Shown: positions 40,735 to 48,344 of the stretch, one piece after another
Position numbering within the stretch: the stretch's first letter is position 1
How the letters are laid out: every line of letters begins with the position of its first letter
NCBI GenBank assembly: GCA_003216615.1
Contig: QCIP01000011.1
Location: forward strand, 1 to 60,015
From: Prochlorococcus sp. AG-402-M15
GTDB lineage: Bacteria > Cyanobacteriota > Cyanobacteriia > PCC-6307 > Cyanobiaceae
Direction: 5' to 3'
Length of the DNA stretch: 60,015 bases
Program-made: the position numbers and the translations under genes
Notes under the pieces: model-generated
Told to the model about the DNA's origin: nothing
Seen by the model: only the letters and a program-made list of their open reading frames with translations
Databases searched by the model: none

Positions 40735-40809
40735 ATTTTGGCAATTATTTCTTAACTATACTTCTTTTTGGATACTATAGATCTATAAAGTGATTAAAAA
40801 TATTTCAAA

Positions 40810-41751
40810 ATGAAAGATCAAGTCTTGTTTCCTAAAATTGAAGCGCGAGAAAAGGGTTTTTTACAAGTAAGTGAAATTCATACTATTTATTGGGAAAGAT
40901 CTGGTAATCCGAATGGCAAAAAAATACTTGTTATTCATGGAGGCCCAGGAGGAGGAAGTCAACCAAGATATAGAAGATACTTTGATCCAGATAAATTCGA
41001 TATTATTCAATTTGACCAAAGAGGTTGCGGTTCTTCAACTCCTTTCTCGGAATTAAAAGAAAATACGACTAATCATTTAGTTGATGATATTGAGAAATTA
41101 AGGATGCTATTAAAAATAGATAGTTGGCATTTGTTTGGTGGATCTTGGGGCTCAACACTTTCACTTATATATGCAATTAAAAATCCCTCAAGAGTTATGA
41201 GCTTAACTTTGCGAGGAATATTTTTATGTAGAAAGTTTGAATTATTATGGTTCTATCAATATGGTGCAAGTGAGATATTCCCTGATGAATTTGAAGAATA
41301 TATTTCTGTAATACCAAAAGAAGAGAGAAATGATTTGATAAGTTCTTTTTATAAATATCTAACATCTTCAGATGTGAAGATTAGATCAAGAGCAGCGGCA
41401 GCTTGGACAAAATGGGAACTTTCAACTAGTCATTTAATAAATAAGAAATTTGATTTTGATAAGTCCCAAGTTAATTCTTTCTCAGATGCCTTTGCAAGGA
41501 TCGAATGTCATTATTTTATTAATAATATTTTCTTAGAAGATGATTTTATTTTGAAAAAAATAAAAACAATAGAATCTATACCAACAAAAATAATTCAAGG
41601 TAGATATGACGTCGTATGTCCTGTAAGGAGTTCTTGGGATCTAAATAAGAAATTAAAGAATTCTGAATTAATAATTGTTAATGATGCCGGTCATTCCATT
41701 AGTGAGAAAGGTATCACTATCGAATTAATTAAAGCTGTAAAAGGACTTTAA
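40810..41751 (+). CDS. pip: Prolyl iminopeptidase
   Basis: The 313-residue alpha/beta hydrolase removes N-terminal proline from peptides. The oxyanion motif HGGPGGG (43-49), FDQRGCGSS (68-76), the nucleophile elbow GGSWGS (110-115, Ser112), Asp267 in GRYDVVCPV and His295 in DAGHS give the full catalytic set of family S33. Length is standard. It stands after a terminator with its own promoter region. Confidence 0.95.
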   Translation: MKDQVLFPKIEAREKGFLQVSEIHTIYWERSGNPNGKKILVIHGGPGGGSQPRYRRYFDPDKFDIIQFDQRGCGSSTPFSELKENTTNHLVDDIEKLRMLLKIDSWHLFGGSWGSTLSLIYAIKNPSRVMSLTLRGIFLCRKFELLWFYQYGASEIFPDEFEEYISVIPKEERNDLISSFYKYLTSSDVKIRSRAAAAWTKWELSTSHLINKKFDFDKSQVNSFSDAFARIECHYFINNIFLEDDFILKKIKTIESIPTKIIQGRYDVVCPVRSSWDLNKKLKNSELIIVNDAGHSISEKGITIELIKAVKGL

Positions 41752-41859
41752 GAAAAAGAAATGAACAAAAGATAGGTATGTCAACATCTAATTATAAAGA
41801 TTATTTATTTAAACTATATTTTTATTTAAAGGCAGATAATAATCAATTATGTATAAAAA

Positions 41860-42033
41860 CTAAAGACCATTATCCTCAATATTTTGTGCAATGCTTCGCA
41901 GCAATTCCACTATATCTGAATCATCGCATTCAGTATCTTCTTTAAGCAAAATACACTCATCTCTAATACTCACATTCGTACTCCACCAAATTCCTGAACT
42001 ATTGGTATCATCCCACTCAAATCTATTTGACAT
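41860..42033 (-). CDS. Small acidic protein
   Basis: The 57-residue soluble, strongly acidic peptide begins MSNRFEWDDTNSSGIWWSTN and ends LLRSIAQNIEDNGL. It lies 2 bp downstream of the next gene on the same strand, so both are probably one unit. Function unknown. Confidence 0.55.
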   Translation of the reverse strand: MSNRFEWDDTNSSGIWWSTNVSIRDECILLKEDTECDDSDIVELLRSIAQNIEDNGL

Positions 42034-42035
42034 TG

Positions 42036-42290
42036 TTAATTAATACTGATTTCGGCCTCTTCATTGACTTTAGTTGAATCTTTTTCTTCTTCTTTAGATT
42101 CTTCTGGCCAGGCAACATCAAATCTTGCAATTTCTTCTGTCGCAAAACCCTCAGGATGACGCGTACAAATTTTCTTTCTTCTTACAAAAATATGATTAAC
42201 TCTTTTTTCTTCATCTGGAGTAACTATCCTTTCTAGTTCTATTACTTCTGTGAAAGGAGTTAACTTTATCTCTTTCGTAGGTTTTGGCAT
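42036..42290 (-). CDS. Conserved small protein
   Basis: The 84-residue soluble protein has a structured core (PFTEVIELERIVTPDEEKRV and HIFVRRKKICTRHPEGFATE) and an acidic, disordered tail. One Cys and one His lie close together (KICTRHPEG). No family recognised. It lies upstream of the acidic peptide at 41860-42033. Confidence 0.55.
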   Translation of the reverse strand: MPKPTKEIKLTPFTEVIELERIVTPDEEKRVNHIFVRRKKICTRHPEGFATEEIARFDVAWPEESKEEEKDSTKVNEEAEISIN

Positions 42291-42328
42291 GTTTTTATCT
42301 TGTTAAATCTACGTTAAAGCTTAGATAA

Positions 42329-42532
42329 CTAGACTGTGGATTTTTTAAATGGATTTACCAAATTAATAAACTGAATAATAAAATAAAATGGCCATATTAT
42401 TCCGGCTAAAGCAGTAGTTCTGTAAATGGCAAGCCTAATCTTAGACCAAATAGTTTTTAAAATACATATAGCTAAGATTGACATCTTTTTGATGTATAAA
42501 ATAATATAAATTTTTAAGAAAAATTTACTCAA
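42329..42532 (-). CDS. Small membrane protein
   Basis: The 67-residue protein, or about 51 residues from the internal ATG at 42484 (MSILAICILKTIW), is hydrophobic with one or two helices and a basic middle. No family recognised. The shorter start seems more natural. Confidence 0.45.
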   Translation of the reverse strand: MSKFFLKIYIILYIKKMSILAICILKTIWSKIRLAIYRTTALAGIIWPFYFIIQFINLVNPFKKSTV

Positions 42533-42713
42533 TGCATATTTAGAAAACTAATGCATTGCTTTTGAGATATTTGATATTTATAAGTATTCAAAATAATACA
42601 TTATATTTGTGCAAATATACTCTGTTATTGATCATTATTTTCTCCTTTTGGGTTTATTTAATCACATCTTGAATTTTGCTAATCAGCTATAAATAATTAA
42701 GGATTAAATTACC

Positions 42714-42830
42714 ATGACTCGATTTCTTTATGTTGATTTTATTTTAAGTTTTTTTGGGGTTTGTTTGTATATTTTAGGTTTAAAAAAAGTCTTATTTAAT
42801 GACCCCAAGAACTTATCAGGATTAAAATAA
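42714..42830 (+). CDS. Small membrane peptide
   Basis: The 38-residue peptide begins MTRFLYVDFILSFFGVCLYI and continues LGLKKVLFNDPKNLSGLK. One membrane helix is followed by a basic tail. No family recognised. From its stop to tenA (42831-43057) I see nothing further, and no TPP riboswitch. Confidence 0.5.
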   Translation: MTRFLYVDFILSFFGVCLYILGLKKVLFNDPKNLSGLK

Positions 42831-43057
42831 AATGTGTAAAAACTAATGCCACTTGATATTGGAATTTAAAGAATTTCCATTTTTAAGTCTTAAGGATTAA
42901 TATCAGACAAAATTTTCTATGATTCTAAATAAATCTTATTGCAAAGTGAAGGAATTTTCTCTGAAAAAACTCTTAATTTAACTAATTATAAAATAAATAA
43001 TTTCTTAGGTATTAAAATTTAAGAAAGAAAAAATTTTTAACTTTTCAAGAAATATCT

Positions 43058-43681
43058 ATGTCAATAACAAAAAAACTATGGGAGGATAATTATGAGATTG
43101 CTTTACTAAGTTTAAATACAAAATTTGTTCAAGGTTTAAAGAATGGAAGTCTCCCTAAAAATATATTTCAAGAATATTTAGCTCAAGATTATTTCTTTTT
43201 AGAGACTTTTGCTAAGGCATATGGTCTTGCAGTTTCTAAATCAAAAGATAAGTACTCAATAAGGAAGTTGAGTGAACTTTTAATGGGCGTTTCAGAGGAG
43301 TTAATACTTCATGAAACTTATGCAAAAGAATGGGATATTGATTTATCTAATAACTATATAAAAAAAGCTACTAAAAATTATACAGATTTTCTTGATGATA
43401 CTTCCAAAAGACTTAGCTCCGTTGAAATAATGTTTGCAATGACTCCATGTATGCGACTTTATTCTTGGATAGGTAAAAGTTTGTATAAGGAGGATTTTGA
43501 CATTAAATATAAAGAATGGATAATTACTTACTCTGATGAAAGTTTTGAAAAGCTAGCAAATTCACTTGAAAATCTTATTGAGACCAATAAAGAAACATAT
43601 GATATTAATCAGGCCAAATATTTATACACAAGAGCTATGGAATTGGAGTTAGATTTTTTTAATGCATATTCACATTTCTAA
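43058..43681 (+). CDS. tenA: TenA-family aminopyrimidine salvage hydrolase
   Basis: The 207-residue all-helical protein has TenA family marks: an early aspartate in the segment FQEYLAQDYFFLETFAKAYG (Asp44), the catalytic Cys131 in MFAMTPCMRLYSWIG and acidic residues near 196-198. TenA hydrolyses amino-pyrimidines (or thiamin) to the HMP pyrimidine, so it feeds thiamin synthesis. It lies 50 bp upstream of thiD, the enzyme that uses its product. Confidence 0.92.
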   Translation: MSITKKLWEDNYEIALLSLNTKFVQGLKNGSLPKNIFQEYLAQDYFFLETFAKAYGLAVSKSKDKYSIRKLSELLMGVSEELILHETYAKEWDIDLSNNYIKKATKNYTDFLDDTSKRLSSVEIMFAMTPCMRLYSWIGKSLYKEDFDIKYKEWIITYSDESFEKLANSLENLIETNKETYDINQAKYLYTRAMELELDFFNAYSHF

Positions 43682-43732
43682 TTTAAATTTAGAATATTTT
43701 TATGTTATTTATAATTACTAATTTGATTAACT

Positions 43733-44512
43733 ATGTATTCTAAAATTGCACTTTCAATAGGCGGTAGTGACTCCGGTGGTGGAGCAGGTATACAGGCTGA
43801 CTTGAGAACTTTTATGGCCCTTAAAGTACATGGATGTTCTGTTATTACATGTATTACTGCACAAAATAGTATACAGGTTACATGCGTTGAACCAGTAGAG
43901 AAGAATACTTTGTTAAGTCAGTTAGATACTTTATTTTCTGATTTTGGTATTGATGCTTTAAAAACTGGAATGTTATTAAATGAAAGGATAATTAATGATA
44001 CTGCTTCAAAATTAAATACATATAAAATAACCAAAATTATTGACCCAGTAATGGTCACAAGAACTGGTTCTAAATTACTGGAAGATTCTGCGATTAATGC
44101 TTATAAAAAACTCTTATTACCAATTGCGGATTTGGTAACACCAAATATTTATGAAGCAAAGCTACTTTCTGGTTTAGAAATAAGGAGTAAAGAAGATTTC
44201 GAAAATTCTGCAAGAAATATTATTGGTCTTGGAGCTAAAGCAGTACTTATAAAAGGTGGCGGTTTAAAAGATATGAAAGGTAAGGATTTTTTTCTTGACT
44301 TAAATGGTAGAAAAGAGTGGCTCTTTAATAATTTTATAAATACAAAAAATTCCCACGGTAGCGGCTGTACTTTGAGTGCTGCTATTTGTGGTTACAAAGC
44401 TTTAGGTTTTGATCTACTTGATTCCATACAAAAAGCAAAATTATTTGTTGAGAAATCTTTAGAAAATTCTTATAAAATAGGATCTGGCCCTGGTCCCTTA
44501 GGCCATCATTAA
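43733..44512 (+). CDS. thiD: Hydroxymethylpyrimidine (phosphate) kinase
   Basis: This ribokinase-fold enzyme phosphorylates HMP and HMP-phosphate on the way to thiamin. The 259-residue protein starts SIGGSDSGGGAGIQADLRTF (8-27), the family signature, has MVTRTGSKLL near 106-115 and the anion-hole motif NTKNSHGSGCTLSAAIC near 202-218. It follows tenA on the same strand, and the pair probably salvages pyrimidine from degraded thiamin. Confidence 0.96.
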   Translation: MYSKIALSIGGSDSGGGAGIQADLRTFMALKVHGCSVITCITAQNSIQVTCVEPVEKNTLLSQLDTLFSDFGIDALKTGMLLNERIINDTASKLNTYKITKIIDPVMVTRTGSKLLEDSAINAYKKLLLPIADLVTPNIYEAKLLSGLEIRSKEDFENSARNIIGLGAKAVLIKGGGLKDMKGKDFFLDLNGRKEWLFNNFINTKNSHGSGCTLSAAICGYKALGFDLLDSIQKAKLFVEKSLENSYKIGSGPGPLGHH

Positions 44513-44530
44513 TTATTTATAGAAGTGGAG

Positions 44531-44716
44531 TTAGAACCACCATTTTCTGTAGGGCTTTTTTAAAAATAAGATTTCTTCAGTCTCCCATCCTCCCTCCAAC
44601 CACTCAAGATGCTCAAGCAATAAAGATTCACTTTCCCTTTTGCTTAATTGCCCAATTCTATTAGCAATACCATCGAACCTTACTTTCATCAATTCCTCAA
44701 TCTTGATGTTATTCAT
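44531..44716 (-). CDS. Conserved small soluble protein
   Basis: The 61-residue protein begins MNNIKIEELMKVRFDGIANR and contains WLEGGWETEEILFLKKPYRKW. The aromatic-rich C-terminal end is unusual for chance frames and suggests a genuine protein. Function unknown. Confidence 0.6.
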   Translation of the reverse strand: MNNIKIEELMKVRFDGIANRIGQLSKRESESLLLEHLEWLEGGWETEEILFLKKPYRKWWF

Positions 44717-44899
44717 AGGTTAAATAATAAATTTTTTCTACTCTTACTTGTATAGATTTCCTTGTCAACGATTTAATTTTATTTGTTTACTAGCAGTTCT
44801 TAAATATGTATTAAATACAACTTTTTGCAATAGATAGTAATTAAGACTTATTCACATAGATTTAATTAAAGACTAAATTTATAAAAAAGTACTTTAACT

Positions 44900-45043
44900 A
44901 TGAATAAAGAAGAAAGAGCAAAGCAAAAAACTATTTTAAATGTAGGCTATTGTGAAACGACTTCTGAATGGCTCAATAGAATCATTACTGAACTAGCAGA
45001 TGAAAATAAAAATTTTGTAGATTTGTCAGTTATTTGTGCTTAA
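44900..45043 (+). CDS. Small soluble protein
   Basis: The 47-residue peptide begins MNKEERAKQKTILNVGYCET and looks helical, with two cysteines. No family recognised. It lies alone between two small genes. Confidence 0.45.
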   Translation: MNKEERAKQKTILNVGYCETTSEWLNRIITELADENKNFVDLSVICA

Positions 45044-45082
45044 AGCTTTAGATGTTTACATATGAAAGAGAATTGCTATTAA

Positions 45083-45181
45083 ATGTTATGGAAAAAAAGT
45101 GCTTATATGATTAAAAAAGTTGTAAATGAAGTTGTATTAGCTAGGGCAATAAGAGAAAGAGATGGTACATATTCTTTATAA
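45083..45181 (+). CDS. Possible small peptide
   Basis: The 32-residue basic peptide begins MLWKKSAYMIKKVVNEVVLA and ends RAIRERDGTYSL. It has no obvious ribosome-binding site. Coding status is uncertain. Confidence 0.3.
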   Translation: MLWKKSAYMIKKVVNEVVLARAIRERDGTYSL

Positions 45182-45216
45182 GGATTAAGATAATTAATAA
45201 ATTAAAAATCTTTCAA

Positions 45217-45405
45217 TTACAGGTGAAAGTTATCAGAAGACCCAATTGTTAAATTTCTAGTTGAAATCTTATGAAACTTATCGTGTATTGAATTACTGAA
45301 CTCCTTTTCGTCTAAATAATCCACAAGGTCTAAAGGGTCAATATTTTCATCGAACCATACATCATATTCAATTTGGTTAGGTTCAGCAAAATAACTCATA
45401 TTCAA
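45217..45405 (-). CDS. Small acidic soluble protein
   Basis: The frame gives 60 residues from the ATG at 45399 (MSYFAEPNQIEYDVWFDENI), or 62 from 45405. It continues DPLDLVDYLDEKEFSN and is acidic. No family recognised. Confidence 0.5.
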   Translation of the reverse strand: MNMSYFAEPNQIEYDVWFDENIDPLDLVDYLDEKEFSNSIHDKFHKISTRNLTIGSSDNFHL

Positions 45406-45574
45406 TTAATAGCTACCAAAAAACATATTAACGGTACATGCGATACCGAATTAAGATTCTTTTTTTATCTATTAACCCATATTAATAAGGGCTGATAAAT
45501 CTAAATTTAAAGATAATTTAAATGCTTTTTAAATTATCTATTTTAGATTGAAATTTCATTTATGGCTTTTATTT

Positions 45575-45895
45575 ATGGCTTACTATCACGTTCATGGACT
45601 TATTCCAGACGGAATTTCTCAGTCCGAAGGTTACAGGATGTTTGAGCATTATATTGCTTCTGGTGCACCTATGGATAATTTTGATGGATTTGAATTGGTA
45701 AGTAGATTCCATGCGCCTGAAACTGGAGAGGTTTTTGTTACTTTCAAGGCTGATAATCACTTAGCAATATCTCAACATTTTGGAGTGTGGAGAGCGAAAT
45801 TTGGCCTTGATTGGAATATCACTGCTGTTTTAAATGATGATGAGGTTATTCAAAGAAACAGACAAGTCGCTGATGCTGTCGCAGCAATGGGATAG
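45575..45895 (+). CDS. Small DUF3303-like protein
   Basis: From the ATG at 45575 the frame gives 106 residues (MAYYHVHGLIPDGISQSEGY). They show the alpha/beta dimeric-barrel look of DUF3303, with VFVTFKADNHLAISQHFGVW and FGLDWNITAVL. The longer frame from 45548 has no natural start. These small barrel proteins bind or modify small molecules. It is the first of four possible ferredoxin-like-fold or NTF2-like genes in a row. Function unknown. Confidence 0.7.
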   Translation: MAYYHVHGLIPDGISQSEGYRMFEHYIASGAPMDNFDGFELVSRFHAPETGEVFVTFKADNHLAISQHFGVWRAKFGLDWNITAVLNDDEVIQRNRQVADAVAAMG

Positions 45896-45913
45896 TTAAA
45901 TTGATTGACAGTA

Positions 45914-45947
45914 GATCTAGAATAAGGTTCAACTAGCTCCTTTTTTT
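45914..45947 (+). promoter_or_regulatory. Promoter-leader copy A
   Basis: GATCTAGAATAAGG starts at 45914. TAGAAT at 45918-45923 fits a -10 element and the ATG follows 24 bases after it, giving a short leader ending in CTCCTTTTTTT. It matches the stretch in front of 47121 at about 33 of 39 positions. Confidence 0.55.
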
Positions 45948-46226
45948 ATGTCTCTTGAAACTACTGTTTTTGCATTCAAAATAAGCGTCCCTTTTGAGGA
46001 ATGGGCTGCAGTTTATGACAGCCAAGAAAATATACAAATGAATAAAGAACGTGGAATTATTTGCTTATACAAAGGTGTAAAGAAAGATGATCCAACCAGT
46101 GTAATCCTTATAGAACAGGGTGAAGAAGGTAAATCAATAGCTATGTTTAAAGATCCAGCAGTAAAACCATTAATTGAGAGTGCAGGTCATATTTATGATT
46201 CGACTGTCATATCAAGTTACTTTTAA
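45948..46226 (+). CDS. DUF3764-like small protein
   Basis: The 92-residue protein begins MSLETTVFAFKISVPFEEWA and has ICLYKGVKKDDPTSVILIEQ, then FKDPAVKPLIESAGHIYDST. This is the pattern of DUF3764 proteins of marine picocyanobacteria as I remember it, with a dimeric alpha/beta barrel look. Function unknown. Confidence 0.7.
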   Translation: MSLETTVFAFKISVPFEEWAAVYDSQENIQMNKERGIICLYKGVKKDDPTSVILIEQGEEGKSIAMFKDPAVKPLIESAGHIYDSTVISSYF

Positions 46227-46230
46227 ATTT

Positions 46231-46264
46231 AGACTTCTAAAATAAGTTTAAATTATTTTTATTT
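46231..46264 (+). promoter_or_regulatory. Promoter-leader copy C
   Basis: CTAAAATAAG at 46237-46246 is the same core as in copies A and B. TAAAAT at 46238-46243 fits a -10 element, and the ATG follows after 21 bases. The rest of the leader is less similar. Confidence 0.45.
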
Positions 46265-46546
46265 ATGCTTTTTTTAATTTCTTACAAATTTTCGGATGCA
46301 AACGCTCAAGACAAGGGATCCAAAATGTTAAAAGAGTGGTACGACAAAGGAGGGCCACAAAATAGACCAGAAGGTTATGATGTTAAATCTTGGATTTTCT
46401 TACCTCAACATGGCAATGGTTACTCTGTTGTAGATGCTGATTCTTTAGAAACTATTTGGAAACAATGGAGTCCTTGGAGAGAATTATTGGAATTTACTAT
46501 TGAACCTTGTGCAGATTTGGATCAAACAGTAGCTCTATATTGTTAA
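46265..46546 (+). CDS. Small DUF3303-like protein
   Basis: The 93-residue protein begins MLFLISYKFSDANAQDKGSK and has WYDKGGPQNRPEGYDVKSWI, then LEFTIEPCADLDQTVALYC. Its strand-helix order resembles DUF3303 and the gene at 45575. The pair could be old duplicates. Function unknown. Confidence 0.7.
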   Translation: MLFLISYKFSDANAQDKGSKMLKEWYDKGGPQNRPEGYDVKSWIFLPQHGNGYSVVDADSLETIWKQWSPWRELLEFTIEPCADLDQTVALYC

Positions 46547-46576
46547 TGAAACCCTTATTACTTATATCTTTAATTA

Positions 46577-46845
46577 ATGGCTGAATCTTATTGGTTTATT
46601 AATTCAAACAGAATAGAAGTTAGAAGATTTATAAAAAACGATAAAAGTATTGATGGAGTCTTAGAGTATATTATATGTTTGTAGATACTGAAAAAATAGT
46701 TGGTGTGTTAGTAAAAGAACCACCTGTAACGACAGTTTCTATAGATATAGATTTAGCTAGAGAAATTTATGAAAGGTTAATCTCTCAGGGATGGAGGAAA
46801 CTGAGGAGGTTTTGCCATAAAACAAAGCTAGTTGCTCCTTTATAA
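46577..46845 (+). pseudogene. DUF1651-type gene broken by a frameshift
   Basis: From ATG 46577 the frame reads MAESYWFINSNRIEVRRFIK and stops at TAG 46682-46684 just after VLEYIICL. The next frame, from 46675, reads MFVDTEKIVGVLVKEPPVTT and then LAREIYERLISQGWRK to a stop at 46843-46845. Together they match the DUF1651 order (early YWFI, central KEPPV, final L..QGW) seen at 38016-38264. The break is in an alternating TA stretch at 46667-46677, so one small indel explains it. Confidence 0.65.
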
Positions 46846-46847
46846 AT

Positions 46848-46988
46848 TTAATTTAGATTATTTTCAAATTCAGGTCTGATTTTAATTAGTTTTGAAATTT
46901 CTAATTCAAGTTCCTCTTCGGAATTAAAGCCTAAAACATCGAAGGTTTCTAAACCTAATGAAGTTTCTTCTTTTAAAGTTATTTCCAT
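46848..46988 (-). CDS. Small acidic protein
   Basis: The 46-residue soluble peptide begins MEITLKEETSLGLETFDVLG and is rich in Glu and Leu. It converges on the broken DUF1651 gene. No family recognised. Confidence 0.45.
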   Translation of the reverse strand: MEITLKEETSLGLETFDVLGFNSEEELELEISKLIKIRPEFENNLN

Positions 46989-47086
46989 TTTCTTAAAATA
47001 TATAATCCAATACTAAATTCTTATTATTTAGAAAAATACTTAAGTTTTTGATTCAACACCTTAAAATCATTTAATAACTTAAAGTC

Positions 47087-47120
47087 GATCTAAAATAAGG
47101 GGCAATTAGTTCCTTTTTTA
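47087..47120 (+). promoter_or_regulatory. Promoter-leader copy B
   Basis: GATCTAAAATAAGG starts at 47087. TAAAAT at 47091-47096 fits a -10 element, and the ATG follows after 24 bases via TTCCTTTTTTA. It is the close twin of copy A although the genes behind the two copies differ. Confidence 0.55.
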
Positions 47121-47504
47121 ATGTCAAGTACTCAAGCCATAGAAAATTTAATTAATGGTTATGCAACCAGTAAAGATTCTTCTTTTCTAATACCGAATGC
47201 AACTGCAGATTTTTTGGCTGTAAGACCAAGTGGAAATCCAATCTCTGCGCAGGGATTAGTGGGAATGTTTGATAGTAAAGACTTAGTTGCAGAATCCTCA
47301 GAACTAATTAAAATCCACAAAATTGAAATTAACGGTGAGATAGCCTACGCGGTTTTCACTTTGAATGAAATCTTCAGTTATAAAGGAAATCAAAATAAAG
47401 ATCTTTCAACTTATACTTGCATTTTTAAAAATGAAAATGGTATATGGAAATATGCCTGGATGCAAAGATCACAAGGAATTACTGATATGAAAACTTGGGA
47501 ATAA
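47121..47504 (+). CDS. SnoaL/NTF2-like small protein (DUF3804-like)
   Basis: The 127-residue protein begins MSSTQAIENLINGYATSKDS. It contains VFTLNEIFSYKGNQNKDLST, then YTCIFKNENGIWKYAWMQRS, the cone-shaped alpha/beta layout of NTF2-like proteins, where the C-terminal W-K-Y-W strand closes the pocket. The ligand is unknown. The stop directly touches the next start, so the two are translated together. Confidence 0.7.
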   Translation: MSSTQAIENLINGYATSKDSSFLIPNATADFLAVRPSGNPISAQGLVGMFDSKDLVAESSELIKIHKIEINGEIAYAVFTLNEIFSYKGNQNKDLSTYTCIFKNENGIWKYAWMQRSQGITDMKTWE

Positions 47505-48008
47505 ATGAAACGCTTATCCCTTGCAATAATATTATTCTTATTTCCTTTTTCTGCTCACGCTGGTTTTCCAGAAGGTGAGAATGGATATGATCTAAAAAAA
47601 ATTGAAGAGTCTTTTATATTACCTTGTATTGAAATTGGAGATGATGATTGTATTGCAAGAGCATTAGCTGTTGGTGCTTGTACCTGGATATTTGGAATAA
47701 ATAAAGATAAAGAACCTGTGGAAGCTTTAAAAATTGCAGATACTGTTTTAATTGCTCTTCTGAAAGGAAACAATCTTGAATTAAAATCAATGCTTGAAAA
47801 AGATGGATTAATTAAAAGGAATATAAAAAAAGAAGCCACCTCTAGAATTAATTTTTGCAGAGAAGAAACAAAAAAAGCTATTCCAAAGTTAGTAAAGAAA
47901 TTACCGGAGGGTGTTGTATTAGATGAAGAGAGAATAGAAAATTTAACCAACGTATTTCCCTTGCATTATTTAAGTATGTTTGAGCAATTTAGTAAATATA
48001 AAAAATGA
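47505..48008 (+). CDS. Exported protein of unknown function
   Basis: The 167-residue protein has a clear signal peptide, MKRLSLAIILFLFPFSAHAG, with likely cleavage after AHA. The mature part is helical with four cysteines (CIEIGDDDCIARALAVGACT and INFCREETKKA). Probably periplasmic. It directly follows the NTF2-like gene and overlaps the next by 4 bases (ATGA). Confidence 0.65.
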   Translation: MKRLSLAIILFLFPFSAHAGFPEGENGYDLKKIEESFILPCIEIGDDDCIARALAVGACTWIFGINKDKEPVEALKIADTVLIALLKGNNLELKSMLEKDGLIKRNIKKEATSRINFCREETKKAIPKLVKKLPEGVVLDEERIENLTNVFPLHYLSMFEQFSKYKK

Positions 48009-48154
48009 AACGCTTACTAATGACACCTATATTCAAACGTTTTAAAAAAAGTGCTTTTTTATCATCACTTTATCAGAATTCTTGTCCTGTTTATGATGCT
48101 GAAGAAATAAAAAAACAAGAACAACAAGAAGCTATTAAAAAGTTATACCCATAA
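48005..48154 (+). CDS. Small basic peptide
   Basis: The 49-residue peptide begins MKRLLMTPIFKRFKKSALFL and ends KKQEQQEAIKKLYP. Its ATG overlaps the previous TGA, the mark of translational coupling. Its first four residues repeat the MKRL start of that gene. No family is recognised. Confidence 0.6.
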   Translation: MKRLLMTPIFKRFKKSAFLSSLYQNSCPVYDAEEIKKQEQQEAIKKLYP

Positions 48155-48178
48155 AAAAAAGGGCGTTAGCTTCGCCCC
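48153..48178 (-). terminator. Rho-independent terminator, minus strand
   Basis: GGGCG at 48161-48165 pairs with CGCCC at 48173-48177 around a 7-base loop. On the minus strand it ends in eight T (48160 down to 48153). It lies between the plus-strand small gene and the candidate small RNA. Confidence 0.7.
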
Positions 48179-48194
48179 AGTCAAAAAGCGGGAT

Positions 48195-48208
48195 AATCCC
48201 CATCACCC
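48195..48208. repeat. 14-bp direct repeat, first copy
   Basis: AATCCCCATCACCC at 48195-48208 recurs perfectly at 48308-48321, 113 bp away in the same direction. This copy lies within the candidate minus-strand RNA, which would carry its complement. Confidence 0.9.
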
Positions 48209-48307
48209 GGCCTTTTATGAAATCCTAGCACTACATATGGTGTTTGTAAGTAATAAAAATTTACTATTGATGGAGTTGTTTGTTTCTAATTAATTTGTCA
48301 TGATGGA

Positions 48308-48321
48308 AATCCCCATCACCC
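48308..48321. repeat. 14-bp direct repeat, second copy
   Basis: Second perfect copy of AATCCCCATCACCC. Here it lies in the leader of the monooxygenase gene on the plus strand. TGATGG at 48301-48306 pairs with CCATCA at 48313-48318, inside it. Confidence 0.9.
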
Positions 48322-48344
48322 AGGCTCGCAAGAGTCTTTTTTTT
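48322..48344 (+). terminator. Terminator-like stem and T-run just before a start codon
   Basis: AGGCTC at 48322-48327 pairs with GAGTCT at 48332-48337 (one G-U) around GCAA, followed by T-run 48338-48344. ATG 48345 comes next. As a terminator it would stop transcription before the gene, so it may act as an attenuator. Confidence 0.55.

Larger units (their letters stand above)
48153..48214 (-). ncRNA. Candidate small RNA on the minus strand
   Basis: The minus strand reads from about 48214 through a stem closed by CGGG/CCCG with GATGGGGAT in its loop, then an A/T-poor linker. It ends in a GC-rich terminator hairpin with an 8-T tail. A TAGGAT at 48222-48227 on that strand is a fair -10 element. 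The result would be an RNA of about 60 nt. No gene upstream on that strand needs this terminator. The existence of the RNA is inferred from sequence alone. Confidence 0.45.

Noticed and set aside
42831-43057. Possible TPP riboswitch before tenA-thiD
   Set aside because: The CTGAGA and ACCTGA-type core bases are absent.
45548-45574. A longer start for the DUF3303-like gene
   Set aside because: No family or leader support. The ATG at 45575 gives the usual N-terminus.
47555-47950. Minus-strand frame of 131 residues opposite the exported protein
   Set aside because: The plus strand has a clear signal peptide and coupled neighbours. The minus frame is a shadow.
48300-48344. An earlier start (MMEIPITQARKS) for the ABM gene
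   Set aside because: It would translate a hairpin and a T-run. The ABM fold begins at the later ATG.
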